This document shows, piece by piece, positions 34,900 through 46,774 of a stretch of 64,000 nucleotides of DNA. The translations under genes and the position numbers were made by a program. Source of the DNA: Plotosus lineatus. Its lineage: Eukaryota > Chordata > Actinopteri > Siluriformes > Plotosidae. The DNA lies in NCBI GenBank assembly GCA_024760905.1, contig CM045739.1, forward strand, positions 2,137,501 to 2,201,500, written 5' to 3'. Each line of letters opens with the position of its first letter. Position 1 is the first letter of the stretch. The notes under the pieces are model-generated. The model ran no database searches, was not told where the DNA came from, and was given only the letters and a program-made list of their open reading frames with translations.

Positions 34900-35922
34900 A
34901 GGTGGAGAGAGAAGAGGAAATGCGTGAGCCTAGGACTGAGAGTAGGGACTTTGAATGTTGGAACTATGCAAGGAAAAGATAGAGAGCTGGCTGACATGCA
35001 GAGGAGGAAGGTGGACATACTGTGTGTTCAGGAGACCAGGTGAAAAGGTAGCAAGGCTGGAAGCTTAGGAGCAGAGTTTAAGCTGTTTCATCACGGTATG
35101 GATGGGAAGAGAAATGGAGTAGGAGTCATCTTGAAGGAGGGGTTTGTCAGGAATGTTCTAGAAGTGAAAAGAGTGTCAGACAGAGTGATGAGTCTCAAGT
35201 TAGAAATTGAAGGTGTGATGTTCAATGTTGTTAGTGCTTATGCCCCACAGGCAGGATGTGAGCGAGAAGAGTAGGAGAGATTCTGGAGTGAGTTAGATGA
35301 AGTGATGCAGAGTAACCCCAGAGGTGAAAGAGTGGTCATTGAGGCAGACTTCAATGAACATGTTGGTGCAGGCAACAGAGGGGACGAGGAAGTGGTGGGC
35401 AGGTTTGGTATCCAGGACAGGAACACAGAAGGACAGATGTTGATCGATTTTGCAAAAAGGATGGAAATGGCTGTGGTGAATACTTTCTTCCAGAAGAGAC
35501 AGGAGCATAGGGTGACTTATCAAAACGGAGGTAAGAGCACACAGGTAGACTACATCTTGTGTAGGTGATGTAATTTGAAGGAAGTCAGTGACTGCAAATT
35601 AGTAGTGGGTGAGAGTGTTGCCAAACAGCATAGGATGGTGGTGTGCAGGATGAAGCTGATGGTGAGGAAGGTGAAGAAGGCAAAGGCAGAACAGAAGACA
35701 AAGTGGTGGAAGCTGAAAAAGGAAGAGTGTCGTGTTGTCTTCACGGAGGAGTTGAAACAGGCTTTGGGTAGTCAGGAAGTGCTTCCAGATGACTGGACAA
35801 CCATAGCCAATGTGATCAGGGAGACCGGTAGGAGAGTACTTGGTGTGTCCTCTGGAAGGAAAGTAGATAAGGAAACTTGGTGGTGGGATGAGGAAGTGCA
35901 GGAGTGTGTACAAAAAAAGTGA
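34900..35922 (+). pseudogene. LINE-A copy 2 endonuclease region, broken
   Basis: APE-type endonuclease blocks are recognisable: VGTLNVGTM, VSAYAPQAGC, a GADFN-like motif altered to EADFNEHVG, and STQVDYILCR. Interruptions include a TAG near 35273, a TGA after DYILCR at 35566-35568, and a TGA near 35920. The changed G-to-E in the catalytic DFN block may itself be inactivating. Confidence 0.8.
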
Positions 35923-36022
35923 TTAGCTAAAAAGAAATGGGACACAGAGAGGACCGAAGAGAGTAACCAGGAGTACAGGGAGACACAGCGTAAGGCGAAG
36001 GTAGCGGTGTCAAAGGCCAAAC

Positions 36023-37738
36023 ATGTTGTATGATGACTTGTATGATAGGTTGGACAGTAAGGAGGGAGAAAATGATTTATACAGGTTGGCACAGCAGAGA
36101 AATAGAGATGGGAAAGACATGCAGCAAGTTAGCATGATAAAGGACAGAGAGGGAAATATATTGACTGATGACAGAAGTGTGCTGGGAAGATGGAAAGAAT
36201 ACTTTGAAGAGCTGATGAATGAGGAAAATGAGAGAGAAAAAAGAGTAGAAGGGGTGACCGTTGAGGAGCAGGAAGTAGCAAAGATTAGTAAGGGAGAAGT
36301 GAGGAAGGCATTGAAGAGGATGAAGAGTGGAAAGGCAGTTGGCCCTGGTGACATACCAGTTGAGGTATGGAAGTGTCTAGGGGAGGTAGCAGTAGATTTT
36401 CTGACAAGAATATTCAACAAGGTCTTCGAAAGTGAACAGATGCCGGAGGAATGGAGGAGAAGTGTGCTTGTGCCCATTTTTAAGAACAAGGGAGATGTAC
36501 AGAGTTGTGGCAACTACAGAGGGATAAAGTTGATGAATCATACAATGAAGTTATGGGAAAGAATAGTGGAAGCTAGACTAAGGGCAGAGGTCAGCATTTG
36601 TGAGCAACAGTTTGGTTTCATGCCAAGAAAGAGCACCACAGATGCAGTGTTTGCTTTGAGGATGTTAATAGAGAAGTACAGAGAAGGTCAGAAGGAGCTG
36701 CATTGTGCCTTTGTGGATCTGGAGAAAGCATATGACAGGGTGCCGAGAGAAGAATTGTGGTATTGTGTGAGGAAGTCTGGAGTGGCAGAGAAGTATGTTA
36801 GAGTGGTGCAGGACATGTATGAGAGATGTAAGACAGTGGTGAGGTGTGCTGTCGGTGTGACAGAAGAGTTCAAGGTGGAGGTGGGACTGCATCAAGGGTC
36901 AGCTCTCAGCCCCTTCTTGTTTGCTATGGTGATGGACAGGCTGACAGACGAGGTTAGACAAGAATCTCCATTGACTATGATGTTTGCAGATGATGACGTG
37001 ATCTGTAGTGAGAGCAGAGAACAAGTGGAGGAAAATCTAGAGAGGTGGAGGTATGCCCGGGAAAGGAGGGGAATGAAGGTTAGTCTCAGTAAGACAGAAT
37101 ACATGTGTGTGAACGACAAGGACCCAAGAGGAATGGTGAGGTTACAGGGAGCAGAGATAAAGAAAGTGAAGGATTTTAAGTCCTTAGGCTCAACAATCCA
37201 GAGCAATGGAGAGTGTGGAAAAGAGGTGAAGAAGCGTGTGCAGGCAGGTTGGAATGGATGGAGAAAAGTGTCCGGTGTGATGTGTGATAGGAGAGTATCG
37301 GCAAGAATGAAAGGAAAAGTGTACAAGACGGTGATGAGGCCAGCGATGTTGTATGGTTTAGAAACAGTGGCCCTGGGGAAAAGACAGGAGTCAGAGTTGG
37401 AGGTAGCAGAGATGAAAATGTTGAGGTTCTCTTTGGGAGTAACGAGGATGGATAGGATCAGAAATGAGTATATCAGAGGGACAGCACATGTTAGATGTTT
37501 TGGAGACAAAGTCAGAGAGGCTAGATTGAGATGGTTTGGACAAGTCCAGAGGAGGGAAAGTGAGTATATTGGTAGTAGGATGCTGAGGTTGGAACTACCA
37601 GGCAGAAGGCCCAGAGGAAGACCAAAGAGAAGATTTATGGATGTGGTGAAGGCGGACATGAAGGTCGTTCGAGTAAGAGTAGAAGATGCGGAGGATAGGG
37701 AGAGATGGAGGCGGATCATTTGCTGTGGCAACCCCTGA
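36023..37738 (+). CDS. LINE-A copy 2 reverse transcriptase, intact 571-codon frame
   Basis: Longest intact LINE-A frame. Thumb/finger blocks include MKSGKAVGPGDIPVEVW and VPIFKNKGDVQSCGNYRGIK. Motif A is FVDLEKAYDRVPREELWY, motif B GLHQGSALSPFLFAMVMDRL and motif C MMFADDDVICS, so the catalytic Asp pair is kept. The C-terminal part has AMLYGLETVALGKRQ and PRGRPKRRFMDVVK blocks and ends at TGA 37736-37738. There is no RNase H, as in RTE-type elements. The ATG is internal to the original polyprotein, so this would yield RT without endonuclease. Confidence 0.85.
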   Translation: MLYDDLYDRLDSKEGENDLYRLAQQRNRDGKDMQQVSMIKDREGNILTDDRSVLGRWKEYFEELMNEENEREKRVEGVTVEEQEVAKISKGEVRKALKRMKSGKAVGPGDIPVEVWKCLGEVAVDFLTRIFNKVFESEQMPEEWRRSVLVPIFKNKGDVQSCGNYRGIKLMNHTMKLWERIVEARLRAEVSICEQQFGFMPRKSTTDAVFALRMLIEKYREGQKELHCAFVDLEKAYDRVPREELWYCVRKSGVAEKYVRVVQDMYERCKTVVRCAVGVTEEFKVEVGLHQGSALSPFLFAMVMDRLTDEVRQESPLTMMFADDDVICSESREQVEENLERWRYARERRGMKVSLSKTEYMCVNDKDPRGMVRLQGAEIKKVKDFKSLGSTIQSNGECGKEVKKRVQAGWNGWRKVSGVMCDRRVSARMKGKVYKTVMRPAMLYGLETVALGKRQESELEVAEMKMLRFSLGVTRMDRIRNEYIRGTAHVRCFGDKVREARLRWFGQVQRRESEYIGSRMLRLELPGRRPRGRPKRRFMDVVKADMKVVRVRVEDAEDRERWRRIICCGNP

Positions 37739-37776
37739 AGGGAACAGCCGAATGGAAGAGAAGAAGAAAGAAGAAG

Positions 37777-38550
37777 ATAAGATAAGATAAGATACAGCTT
37801 TATTAATCTCACAATGGAGAAATTCACTGTTACAGGCTCTTGAGGTACCATCAGTAGGGGGTGCAAAAATAGATACATATACATACATACACACATACAT
37901 ATATATTATATAAGTAAATAAATAGATACATAAATAGTATAAGTTAATAAACAGTAAAAGAAAAGAAGGGAACAACTTTATAGACTGGCCTATATTAAAG
38001 TGTAATGTATCTGAGTGCAGAGTAGATGGGTTGATATGGTTCACAGTCAGTGGGGTAGATGTGGTTGATTAAAGTGCACGGGGTTTTTATTGCACATAAC
38101 CGGTATTTTCACAGACAGTTACAAAGTGGCATCGTACAGTATGACAGCGGTGGGAATGAACGACCTGCGGTGGCGCTCCTTCCTGCACTGAGGATGTCTC
38201 AGTCGTCCACTGAAGGAGCTGCTCAGCTTCTCTACAGTCTGGTGCAGTGGGTGAGAGCTGTTGACCATGATGGATGTGAGCTTTGCTACCATCCTCCTCT
38301 CACTCACCTCCTCCACAAAGTCCAGTGGGCAGCCTAAGACAGCGCTGGCCCTCCTGACCAGCCTGTTCAGTCTCTTTCTGTCCCGCTCTGTGCTGCCCGG
38401 GGTCCAGCAGATGGCAGCGTAGAGGATTGCAGAGGCTACCACAGAGTCATAAAAAGTCCTGAGCAGAGGTCTGCATATTCCGAAGGACCTAAGTTTCCTC
38501 AGAAGGTGGAGGCGACTCTGGCCCTTCTTGTACAGGGCGTTGTACTCTCG
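37777..38550 (-). mobile_element. L2/CR1-type LINE, 3' end (RT C-terminus and 3' UTR)
   Basis: A different LINE from LINE-A. On the minus strand a frame ends near 38119 with blocks KKGQSRLHLLRKLRSFG, LLRTFYDSVVASAILY, RRASAVLGCPLDFVEEV and SHPLHQTVEKLSSSFSGRL, typical of the C-terminal RT region in L2, CR1 and Rex1-type elements. The 3' UTR then runs to a TTATC repeat tail at 37777-37792. It is 5'-truncated at about 38550, where the minisatellite starts. Confidence 0.8.
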
Positions 38551-39405
38551 CACACTCCAACACATTTCGACACACTCTCATACACTGACACACTCTCACA
38601 CACTCCAATACATTTCGACACTCTCACATATTCTCACACACCCTGACACGCTCTACTACGCTCTACTACACCCTACCACACCCTACCACACTCTCACACA
38701 CTCTCACACACTCCGACGTGGTCTCACACACTCCAACGCGGTCTCACACACTCCGACGCGGTCTCACACATTCCAACACACTCTCCAACACAGTCTCATA
38801 CACCCTAACATACTCCAACACACTCTCACACACCCTAACACACTCTCACACACTCTAACAAATGCTCCCACACTCCGGCACGCCCTCACACACTCCGACA
38901 CACTCTCCCACACTTAGACACACTTTTACACTCTCCGACACATTCGCACACTAATTCTCCTCTCACAATGAAACATACACAGGATGCAGGAACATGCCCG
39001 ACTCAGAACTGACGGCAGAAAGGAAAATCAAGCCCACTTTACTTTCCACTTCATTCCTTATCTTTAAATTTAAATGTACATTTCTAACAAATGCTAACAA
39101 ATACTAACAAATGCTCCCACACTCCGACACGCGCTCACACACTCTAACACGCGCTCACACACTCCAACACGCCCTCACACACTCGCACACACCTCGACAC
39201 ACTTGCACACACCCCGACAAATTCAGACACACTCTCATACACTCCGATACACTCTCACACATTCACACCCCCGACACACTCGCACACATTCCGACACACT
39301 GTCTTACACCCCGACACACTCGTATACATTGCGACACACTCTCCCACACTTAGACACACTTTCAGACTATCCGACACATTCGCACACTAATTCTCCTCTC
39401 CTCAC
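38551..39405 (+). repeat. CACACTC minisatellite in two arrays
   Basis: Irregular units of the type cacactctcacacactccgac run from 38551 to about 38955 and from about 39110 to 39395. Thr/His/Ser-rich frames are by-products. The two arrays are separated by a unique block that occurs twice. Confidence 0.85.
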
Positions 39406-39524
39406 AATGAAACATACACAGGATGCAGGAACATGCCCGACTCAGAACTGACGGCAGAAAGGAAAATCAAGCCCACTTTACTTTCCACTTTATTCCTTAT
39501 CTTTCAATTTAAATGTACATTTCA
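38911..39524 (+). repeat. tandem segmental duplication carrying a unique ~160-bp block
   Basis: The block beginning cccacacttagacacacttt, with ctaattctcctc and caggatgcaggaacatgccc, occurs at about 38908-39085 and again at about 39341-39520. The spacing is about 433 bp and divergence is very low: one CTC insertion and a few substitutions. Confidence 0.85.
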
Positions 39525-39995
39525 GAGAGAACATATAAAAAGTTGAAAGTTTCCTCAGCCAAACACATCAGGAAGTTAAATTATTGCTTTGACTCATCCA
39601 GAAATATCTCTCGGAAAATAAAACAGAAAAGTTTGGAAGTAATTTAATAAATTATTTTCAATTTACTTCTTTTTATGGTGGATTTTAAGTGTTTTAAGTG
39701 GAAAGGAGGAGGAGAAGGAGGAAGGAGAGAACAAACCAGAGGAAGAGAATTGAGAGGAAGTAAAGTGGAATATGAAGAGGAGATAGAATGAATAGGAGAA
39801 GGAAGAAGATGGAGGAGAAATATGAAGAAGGAATATGAGGAAGAGATGGAGCAGGTGACATGATGCTATACTGTATAGATTTTTTTAAAACTGTCACAGG
39901 TAGGGCATGTGTATGGAAAATAAATGTACAATTTTCTATACTGTTTTTGTAGCAGATAGAGAAAGAACAGGAGGAGGAAAAGAAAGAGGTAGAGG
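39525..39995. other. purine-rich intergenic sequence
   Basis: AT-rich, then a GGA/GAA-rich tract at about 39700-39855. No gene recognised. Confidence 0.5.
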
Positions 39996-40815
<820 letters not shown>

Positions 40816-41127
40816 ACTTCATCCATGCTGTAGTTACTTCCTGTTCCCTAACTGCATCACAATCCCTGCACTAACCCCCTCTCACCTCCCCATAAACCCC
40901 ACCTTTTTATTCCCAAACATGCTACTGATTTCCCGATATTTTAAACCACATCATTCAGGTGTCGAGTTTGAATATGACCCTGAAAACCCTGTCGGACGGT
41001 TTGAAGATGGAGGCGGCGACGCCAGAAATCCGAATAAGTAAGATGAGAAGGGAAGACACTGTAGCATCTCTGGTAGATATTGAGGATTTAAATACACACA
41101 TATTGACAGTGACTCAGTCTAACTCCA
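40816..41127. other. intergenic sequence, no recognised feature
   Basis: No repeat or exon recognised. Confidence 0.4.
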
Positions 41128-41375
41128 TTCATTCATCTGCCTAATCAATTAATCCTACTACAGTCACTTGGTGGGTGGAGCCTATCTCAGCCTAACAAAC
41201 TCAGCATGATTTGTTCACCAAACACACAAAACCATTCCCTCTCACACCTAGGGGCAATCTGGAACAGCCAGGTAGCATAATGTGCATGTCTTTACACTGT
41301 GGGAGGAAACCGGAGTACCTGGAGGAAACCCACACAAACACAGGGAGAACCACTACACCGCAGTGCCGGCCTCAC
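41128..41375 (-). repeat. SINE-B copy, antisense
   Basis: Decayed tail (gtgggtggagcctatctcag), then gtgggaggaaaccggagtac and aaacccacacaaacacaggg. The head is partly deleted, ending near accactacaccgcagtgccgg. Confidence 0.65.
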
Positions 41376-42878
41376 CTCGCTCAATTTCAGGAAAATATAA
41401 GAAAACATTTTTAATTTTCTAAAATATTAAAAAGGAAAGCAGTGTAACAGTATAAAAGGATTGGGAGTCAGTTCAAATTATATATTTATTAAAATTATTT
41501 ATTTGTTATTTATAATAAAATTTAAAGATAAATATTTAATCATAAATCTGAAGGCGGTAATAATAAACAGGTATGACTAATAATGTACCATGGCAACAGG
41601 AAATGAGAACAGGAAGCAGACTATATAAGGAATATGAGTCTCCATTCGAGAAGCTGATTAATATGGTAATATATGCATTAATCTATCACTGAATTTCTAT
41701 TATTCTGTCAGACAACAGAGTCCACCCTGCATTTCTGCTCCTCGGAGTAAAGACTGTGTAAATGTTCTGTTCAATGTTAAAGTCCAGTTGATTTATAGAA
41801 TCTTTAACACGTAAAATGATAAATTATTTAAATTAAAGATATTAAAATAAAACCCTTTTTATCTTGGAATTAATGATTGTTTACTGAGCTTGACAAGCAA
41901 CCAGTCTGATGATGATGTCATCACTCCTATTATGCATCTGTTTAGGTTCTTCTGACTCAGAAATAAGCTCCGCATCCTGAACCCAGTTATGCCACCGTCA
42001 TGTGTTGCTGCTGAGTTCTGGATTCTGATAGGTCAGAAAGCGTTGATTAATTTCTATGTTGATTTATAGATTTTAGTTCGATCGTCGCAGTTTGTCAACA
42101 GTGTGTACGCACCACTACCGAACAGAGTTCTTGTCCAGAACCTGCTCCATGTGTTGCATGATGGCCGTCTGATCGTCATCCTGATGGAGGGACTGAGGAA
42201 AAACCCCACCGCATGACTGTGTCGGTCATGAACAGATCATCTGTGGAATATCATTCCTCCACCCTGGTTCTCCACTTCTCCACTCCACTCCAGGTTCACC
42301 ATTCCTCCACTCACTCGTTCTGACTCTGAAGGCCATTTTATTTCAGTGGGAATCATTTCTTCTTCCTAAACCACACTTCAGACGCCTCATGGGAAACACA
42401 GCGAGCTGCTGATTGGCTTTCGGCAGGTGTGGTCATTAACACGGACTCGTGTTTGCTCGCGAATCATCCTGATTGCAGTTTGATGCTTTTGCAGTTTAGT
42501 AAATGTGCATTAATGTAAAAGAGATTTTATACACAAAGAGCCTCAGCTCACATTAACGCTAATCAGCACAGGCTTCTCCGCTAAATCCCGATGCCTGCGA
42601 GAGAGAAACTGCTGATGATGCTCATTTTATGGTTTAATCATCTTTAGTTTGGAGAACGGCACAGACTCATCGAGGAAGACTTTACCCAAGGGTTTCTACC
42701 CTCAATAATTAAAGACTCTCAGATTCATAAAATTAACTTCAAACTACTTAAATACTTCTCTGAGCGGGTTACTCCCAGAGCACATATCAGAAAAAACTTT
42801 AAACTTCACATTCAAATCAGTGACAAATACGATATTTCGATGCATATTGAATATTCATGAGCCTCCACTACAGCTCAC
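41376..42878. other. mostly unique intergenic sequence
   Basis: AT-rich to about 41900, then unique sequence. About 42400-42720 contains blocks such as gattgcagtttgatgctttt that could be conserved noncoding DNA. No coding exon recognised. Confidence 0.35.
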
Positions 42879-43115
42879 CGGGTTATCAAAGGCCGGCCGT
42901 GTCTCTCGCTGTCTGTGGTAGACGCTCATGTAAAAGAACCATTGCTGACTTTCAACAAGAGGCGCTGCGTAGCCATCGGCGTGTTTCTGCCCTGCGATGG
43001 CCTTGCAAGCCATCCACGGTGTACTAGGCCCTCGCCCGGAGTCGGCTGGGATGGGCGCCAGCCTCACCTCGACCCTAATTAGGATCAAGCGGTGACAGAA
43101 AAATGAATGCATATT
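42879..43115 (+). repeat. chimeric SINE: SINE-A body joined to a different tail
   Basis: 42879-42995 matches the SINE-A body (gggttatcaaaggccggccg, then gtaaaagaaccattgctgac). It has no tRNA head, and instead of the LINE-A-like tail it continues with ggatgggcgccagcctcacc and ggatcaagcggtgacagaaa, the tail seen in SINE-B type copies. Confidence 0.55.
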
Positions 43116-43221
43116 CATGAGTATCTCATTAAAATTCATTGATACATGTTGAACATTTCTGATTATGTTAATGATAATAACTCTTTATCGTGAAAGTACG
43201 TTACATACATGAAATTTGATT
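43116..43221. other. spacer
   Basis: AT-rich sequence without features. Confidence 0.3.
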
Positions 43222-43412
43222 TGTGCTCTGGGCACCTGTCACCACTGTGCAGCGCCAGTTATTGCATTGTTCTATTCTTTGATGCTGCGCGCCAAGCAGG
43301 AGGCAACAACTGCCAAATTTTAACGTCTTATGGTATGACACAGCCAGATTCGATCTCTGACCTTCCGGAGGATAAAGCGGACGCTCTACCAACTGAGCTA
43401 AATCCCCAATCG
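43222..43412 (-). repeat. tRNA-derived SINE of a separate family (SINE-E)
   Basis: The minus strand reads GGGGATTTAGCTCAGTTGGT from about 43408, with a perfect D-arm/box A TAGCTCAGTTGG and a T-arm-like segment (AGATCGAATCT). Sequence with cagttgttgcctcctgcttg follows. The acceptor stem does not pair, so it is a SINE head rather than a tRNA gene. No other copy is in the window. Confidence 0.6.
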
Positions 43413-43739
43413 GGCTGAATATTAATGAGTACACACTGAATAATAATAATAATAAGTGTTGATATTTAATTGTATATGTATTTGAATGACTTCTGAATAT
43501 GATTAACTATGTACTGCATATTAATAAGTATACACTAAATATTTATTTATTTTTTGCCAAATTGCATAATCTTATTAGGGTCATAGGGAGGCTGGTGCCC
43601 TTCTTAGCTGTTGTTAGGAGAATGTAAATATTTGTGTGAATGTAAATATAAAAATAATGGAAGAGAGTCACATGGTGTGACTCAGGTGTTTGGATCTGGA
43701 ATTTTCCATAAGGGACCTAGTTGCGTATGCGCCCTGGTG
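43413..43739. other. intergenic sequence
   Basis: Short (AAT)n run at about 43440-43455 and AT-rich sequence. cttattagggtcatagggag near 43572 resembles a SINE-B tail remnant. Confidence 0.4.
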
Positions 43740-43789
43740 GCGGGTCAGGTGATTGTGGAATTTTCCAGAATGGAACATTCCCGAACAGT
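43740..43789 (+). repeat. repeat D copy 1, left part (before the LINE-A insertion)
   Basis: ggaattttccagaatggaac matches 61070-61090. The repeat is broken by LINE-A copy 3 and continues at 46775. 43778-43789 is the left target duplication ttcccgaacagt. Confidence 0.65.
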
Positions 43790-46774
43790 CTTCTTCTTCT
43801 TTTACTTTCGGCTAACTTTCTTTTACTTTACGTGTCGCCACAGCAAATCATCCGCCTCCACTTCACCCTGTCATCCGCATCTTCTTTTCTGACTCCAAAG
43901 ACCTTCATGTCTTCCTTCACCACATCCATAAATCTCTTCTTTGGTCTTCCTCGAGGCCTTCTGCCTGGTAGTTCCAGACTCAGCATCCTACTGCCAATAT
44001 ACTCACTATCCTTCCTCTGTACATGTCCAAACCATCTCAATCTAGCCTCTCTGACTTTGTCTCCAAAACATCTTACGTGGGCTGTCCCTCTGATATACTC
44101 ATTTCTGAATCTATCCATCCTCGTTACTCTCAGAGAGAACCTCAACATTTTCATCTCCGCTACCTTCAGCTCTGCCTCCTGCCTTTTCTTCAGCGCCACT
44201 GTTTCACCTCTTTTCCACACTCTCCATTGCTCTGGATTGTTGAGCCTAAGTACTTAAAATCCTCCACCTTCGTTATCTCTGCTCCCTGTAACATCACCGT
44301 TCCTCCTGGGTCCTTCTCATTCACACACATGTATTCTGATTTTCTGAGGCTAACCTTCATTCCTCTCCTTTCCAGGGCATACCTCCACCTCTCTAGATTT
44401 TCCTGCACTTGTTCTCTGCTCTCACTACAGATCACAATGTCATCTGCAAACATCATAGTCCATGGAGATTCTTGCCTAACCTCGTCTGTCAGCCTGTCCA
44501 TCACCATAGCAAACAAGAAGGGGCTCAGAGCTGACCCTTGATGCAGTCCCACCTCCACCTTGAATTCGTCGGTCACACCGACAGCACACCTCACCGCTGT
44601 CTTACATCTCTCATACATGTCCTGCACCACTCTAACATACTTCTCTGCCACTCCAGACTTCCTCATGGAATACCACAGTTCTTCTCTTGGCACCCTGTCA
44701 TATGCTTTTTCCAGATCCACAAAGGCACAATGTAGCTCCCTCTGACCTTCTCTGTACTTCTCTATTAACATCCTCAAAGCAAACATTGCATCTGTGGTGC
44801 TCTTTCTTGGCATGAAACCAAACTGTTGTTCACAAATGCTGACCTCTGCCCTTAGTCTAGCTTCCACTATTCCACTATGCACGTCTCCCTTGTTCTTAAA
44901 AATGGGCACCAGCACACTTCTCCTCCACTCCTCCGGCATCTGCTCACTCTCTAGTACCTTGTTGAATGTTCTTGTCAGAAAATCTACTGCTACCTCTCCT
45001 AGACACTTCCATACCTCCACAGGTATATCATCAGGACCAACTGCCTTTCCATTCTTCATCCTCTTCAATGCCCTTCTCACTTCACCCTTACTGAGCTTTG
45101 CTACATCCTGCTCCTCAATGGTCACCTCTTCTACTCTTTTTCTCTCTCATTTTCCTCATTCATCAGCTCTTCAAAGTACTCTTTCCATCTTCCCAGCACA
45201 CTTCTGTCATCAGTCAATACATTTCCCTCTCTGTCCTTTATCAATCTAACTTGCTGCACGCCCTTCGTGATCTCTATTTCTCTGCTGTGCCAACCTGTAT
45301 AGATCATTTTCTCCCTCTTTACTATCCAATCTATCATACAAGTCATCATACGCCCTCTGTTTGGCCTTAGCCACTGCTACTTTCGCCTTACGCTGTGTCT
45401 CCCTGTACTCCTGTTTACTCTCTTCGGTCCTCTCAATGTCCCACTTCTTCTTAGCTAACCTCTTCCTTTGTACACACTCCTGCACTTCCTCATTCCACCA
45501 CCAAGTCTCCTTATCTACTTTCCTTCCAGAGGACACACCAAGTACTCTCCTACCTGTGTCCTTGATCACATTTGCTGTGGTTGTCCAGTCATTTGGAAGC
45601 ACTTCCTGGCCACCCAAAGCCTGTTTCAACCTCTCCTTGAAGACAACACGACACTCTTCCTTTTTCAGCTTCCACCACTTTGTCTTCTGCTCTGCCTTTG
45701 CCTTTTTCACCTTTCTCACCATCAGAGTCATCCTGCACACCACCATCCTATGCTGTTTAGCAACACTCTCACCCACTATGACTTTGCAGTCACTGACTTC
45801 CTTCAAATTACATCACCTACACAAGATGTAGTCTACCTGTGTGCTCCTACCTCCGCTTTTATGTCACCCTATGCTCCTGTTTCTTCTGGAAGAAAGTATT
45901 CACCACAGCCATTTCCATCCTTTTTGCAAAATCTATCAACATCTGTCCTTCTGTGTTCCTGTCCTGGATACCAAACCTGCCCATCACTTCCTCGTCCCCT
46001 CTGTTGCCTGTACCAACATGTCCATTGAAGTCTGCACCAATGACCACTCTTTCACCTCTGGGGGTACTCTGCATCACTTCATCTAAGTCACTCCAGAATC
46101 TCTCCTTCTCTTCTAGCTCACATCCTGCCTGTGGGGCATAAGCACTAACAACATTGAACATCACACCTTAAATTTCTAACTTGAGACTCATCACTCTGTC
46201 TGACACTCTTTTCACTTTTAGAACATTCCTGACAAACTCCTCCTTCAAGATGACTCCTACTCCATTTCTCTTCCCATCCACACCATGATAAAACAGCTTA
46301 AACCCTGCTCCTAAGCTTTTAGCTTTGCTACCTTTCCACCTGGTCTCCTGAATACACAGTATGTCCACTTTCCTCCTCTGCATCATGTCAGCCAGCTCTC
46401 TACCTTTTCTTTGCATAGTTCCAACATTCAAAGTCCCCACTCTCAGTCCTAGACTCATGCCTTTCCTCTTCTCTCTCTGCCTACGGACACGCCTCCCACC
46501 TCTCCTTCTTCGACGTCTTCGACCAACAGTAGTCCAATTTCCATCAGCACCCTGTTGATTGACAGCACTGATGGTGGTCGTTGTAACCCGGGCCTCGACC
46601 GATCCGGTATGGGGGTAATACTTCTGATTTGCATCATAAATATTTGGCATTGGTTTTACGTCGGATGCCCTTCCTGACACAACCCTCTGCATTTCTCCGG
46701 GCTTGGGACCGGCATGAGGGGGAGAGACACTGGTTCGTTGCCCCCCCCCCCACCCCCCCACCTCATGGCTGCAT
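43790..46774 (-). mobile_element. LINE-A copy 3: full length, antisense
   Basis: 2,985 bp, bounded by 12-bp duplications (43778-43789 and 46775-46786, one mismatch). The 3' end (cttcttcttcttttactttcgg on the plus strand, read as the tail complement) is at the left. The 5' end, with a G-rich run and the atgcagccatgagg start, is at the right. Copy 2 starts at the same point, so this is probably the true 5' end of the family. Confidence 0.9.
43828..46761 (-). pseudogene. LINE-A copy 3 endonuclease-reverse transcriptase, broken
   Basis: The leader and endonuclease N-terminus form a 197-codon frame (46761-46168) with an Arg-rich stretch and VGTLNVGTM, then IQETRWKG with the catalytic Glu. A TAA at 46168-46170 interrupts it. 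The endonuclease continues at 46164-45859 with VVIGADFNGHVG, then a frameshift near 45858 and a TGA after the DYILCR position (about 45807). The spacer frame is 45806-45246. RT is at 45125-44190, with FVDLEKAYDRVPREELWY, GLHQGSALSPFLFAMVMDRL and MMFADDIVICS. An internal deletion removes sequence between KGDVHS and IVEARL near 44880. The C-terminus is in another frame, 44220-43828. Confidence 0.85.

Larger units (their letters stand above)
34652..37776 (+). mobile_element. LINE-A copy 2: nearly full length
   Basis: It starts at atgcagccatggggg, the same 5' end as the full-length copy 3, with a long G run. The leader contains gacaggaagggcatccggca, and the element ends in gaagaagaaagaagaag. It is about 3.1 kb, endonuclease then RT. 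No clear target duplication was seen; the right side abuts the TTATC-type tail of an L2-like LINE. Confidence 0.9.

Noticed and set aside
36892..37896. 334-codon minus-strand frame and similar long antisense frames at 55966-56877, 36010-36513 and 49437-50105
   Set aside because: These are the reverse strand of the LINE-A RT coding region; the sense strand carries all RT motifs.
43341..43408. A functional tRNA gene on the minus strand
   Set aside because: The D-arm and T-arm are good, but the acceptor stem does not pair and the anticodon stem is imperfect; SINE-type sequence follows.
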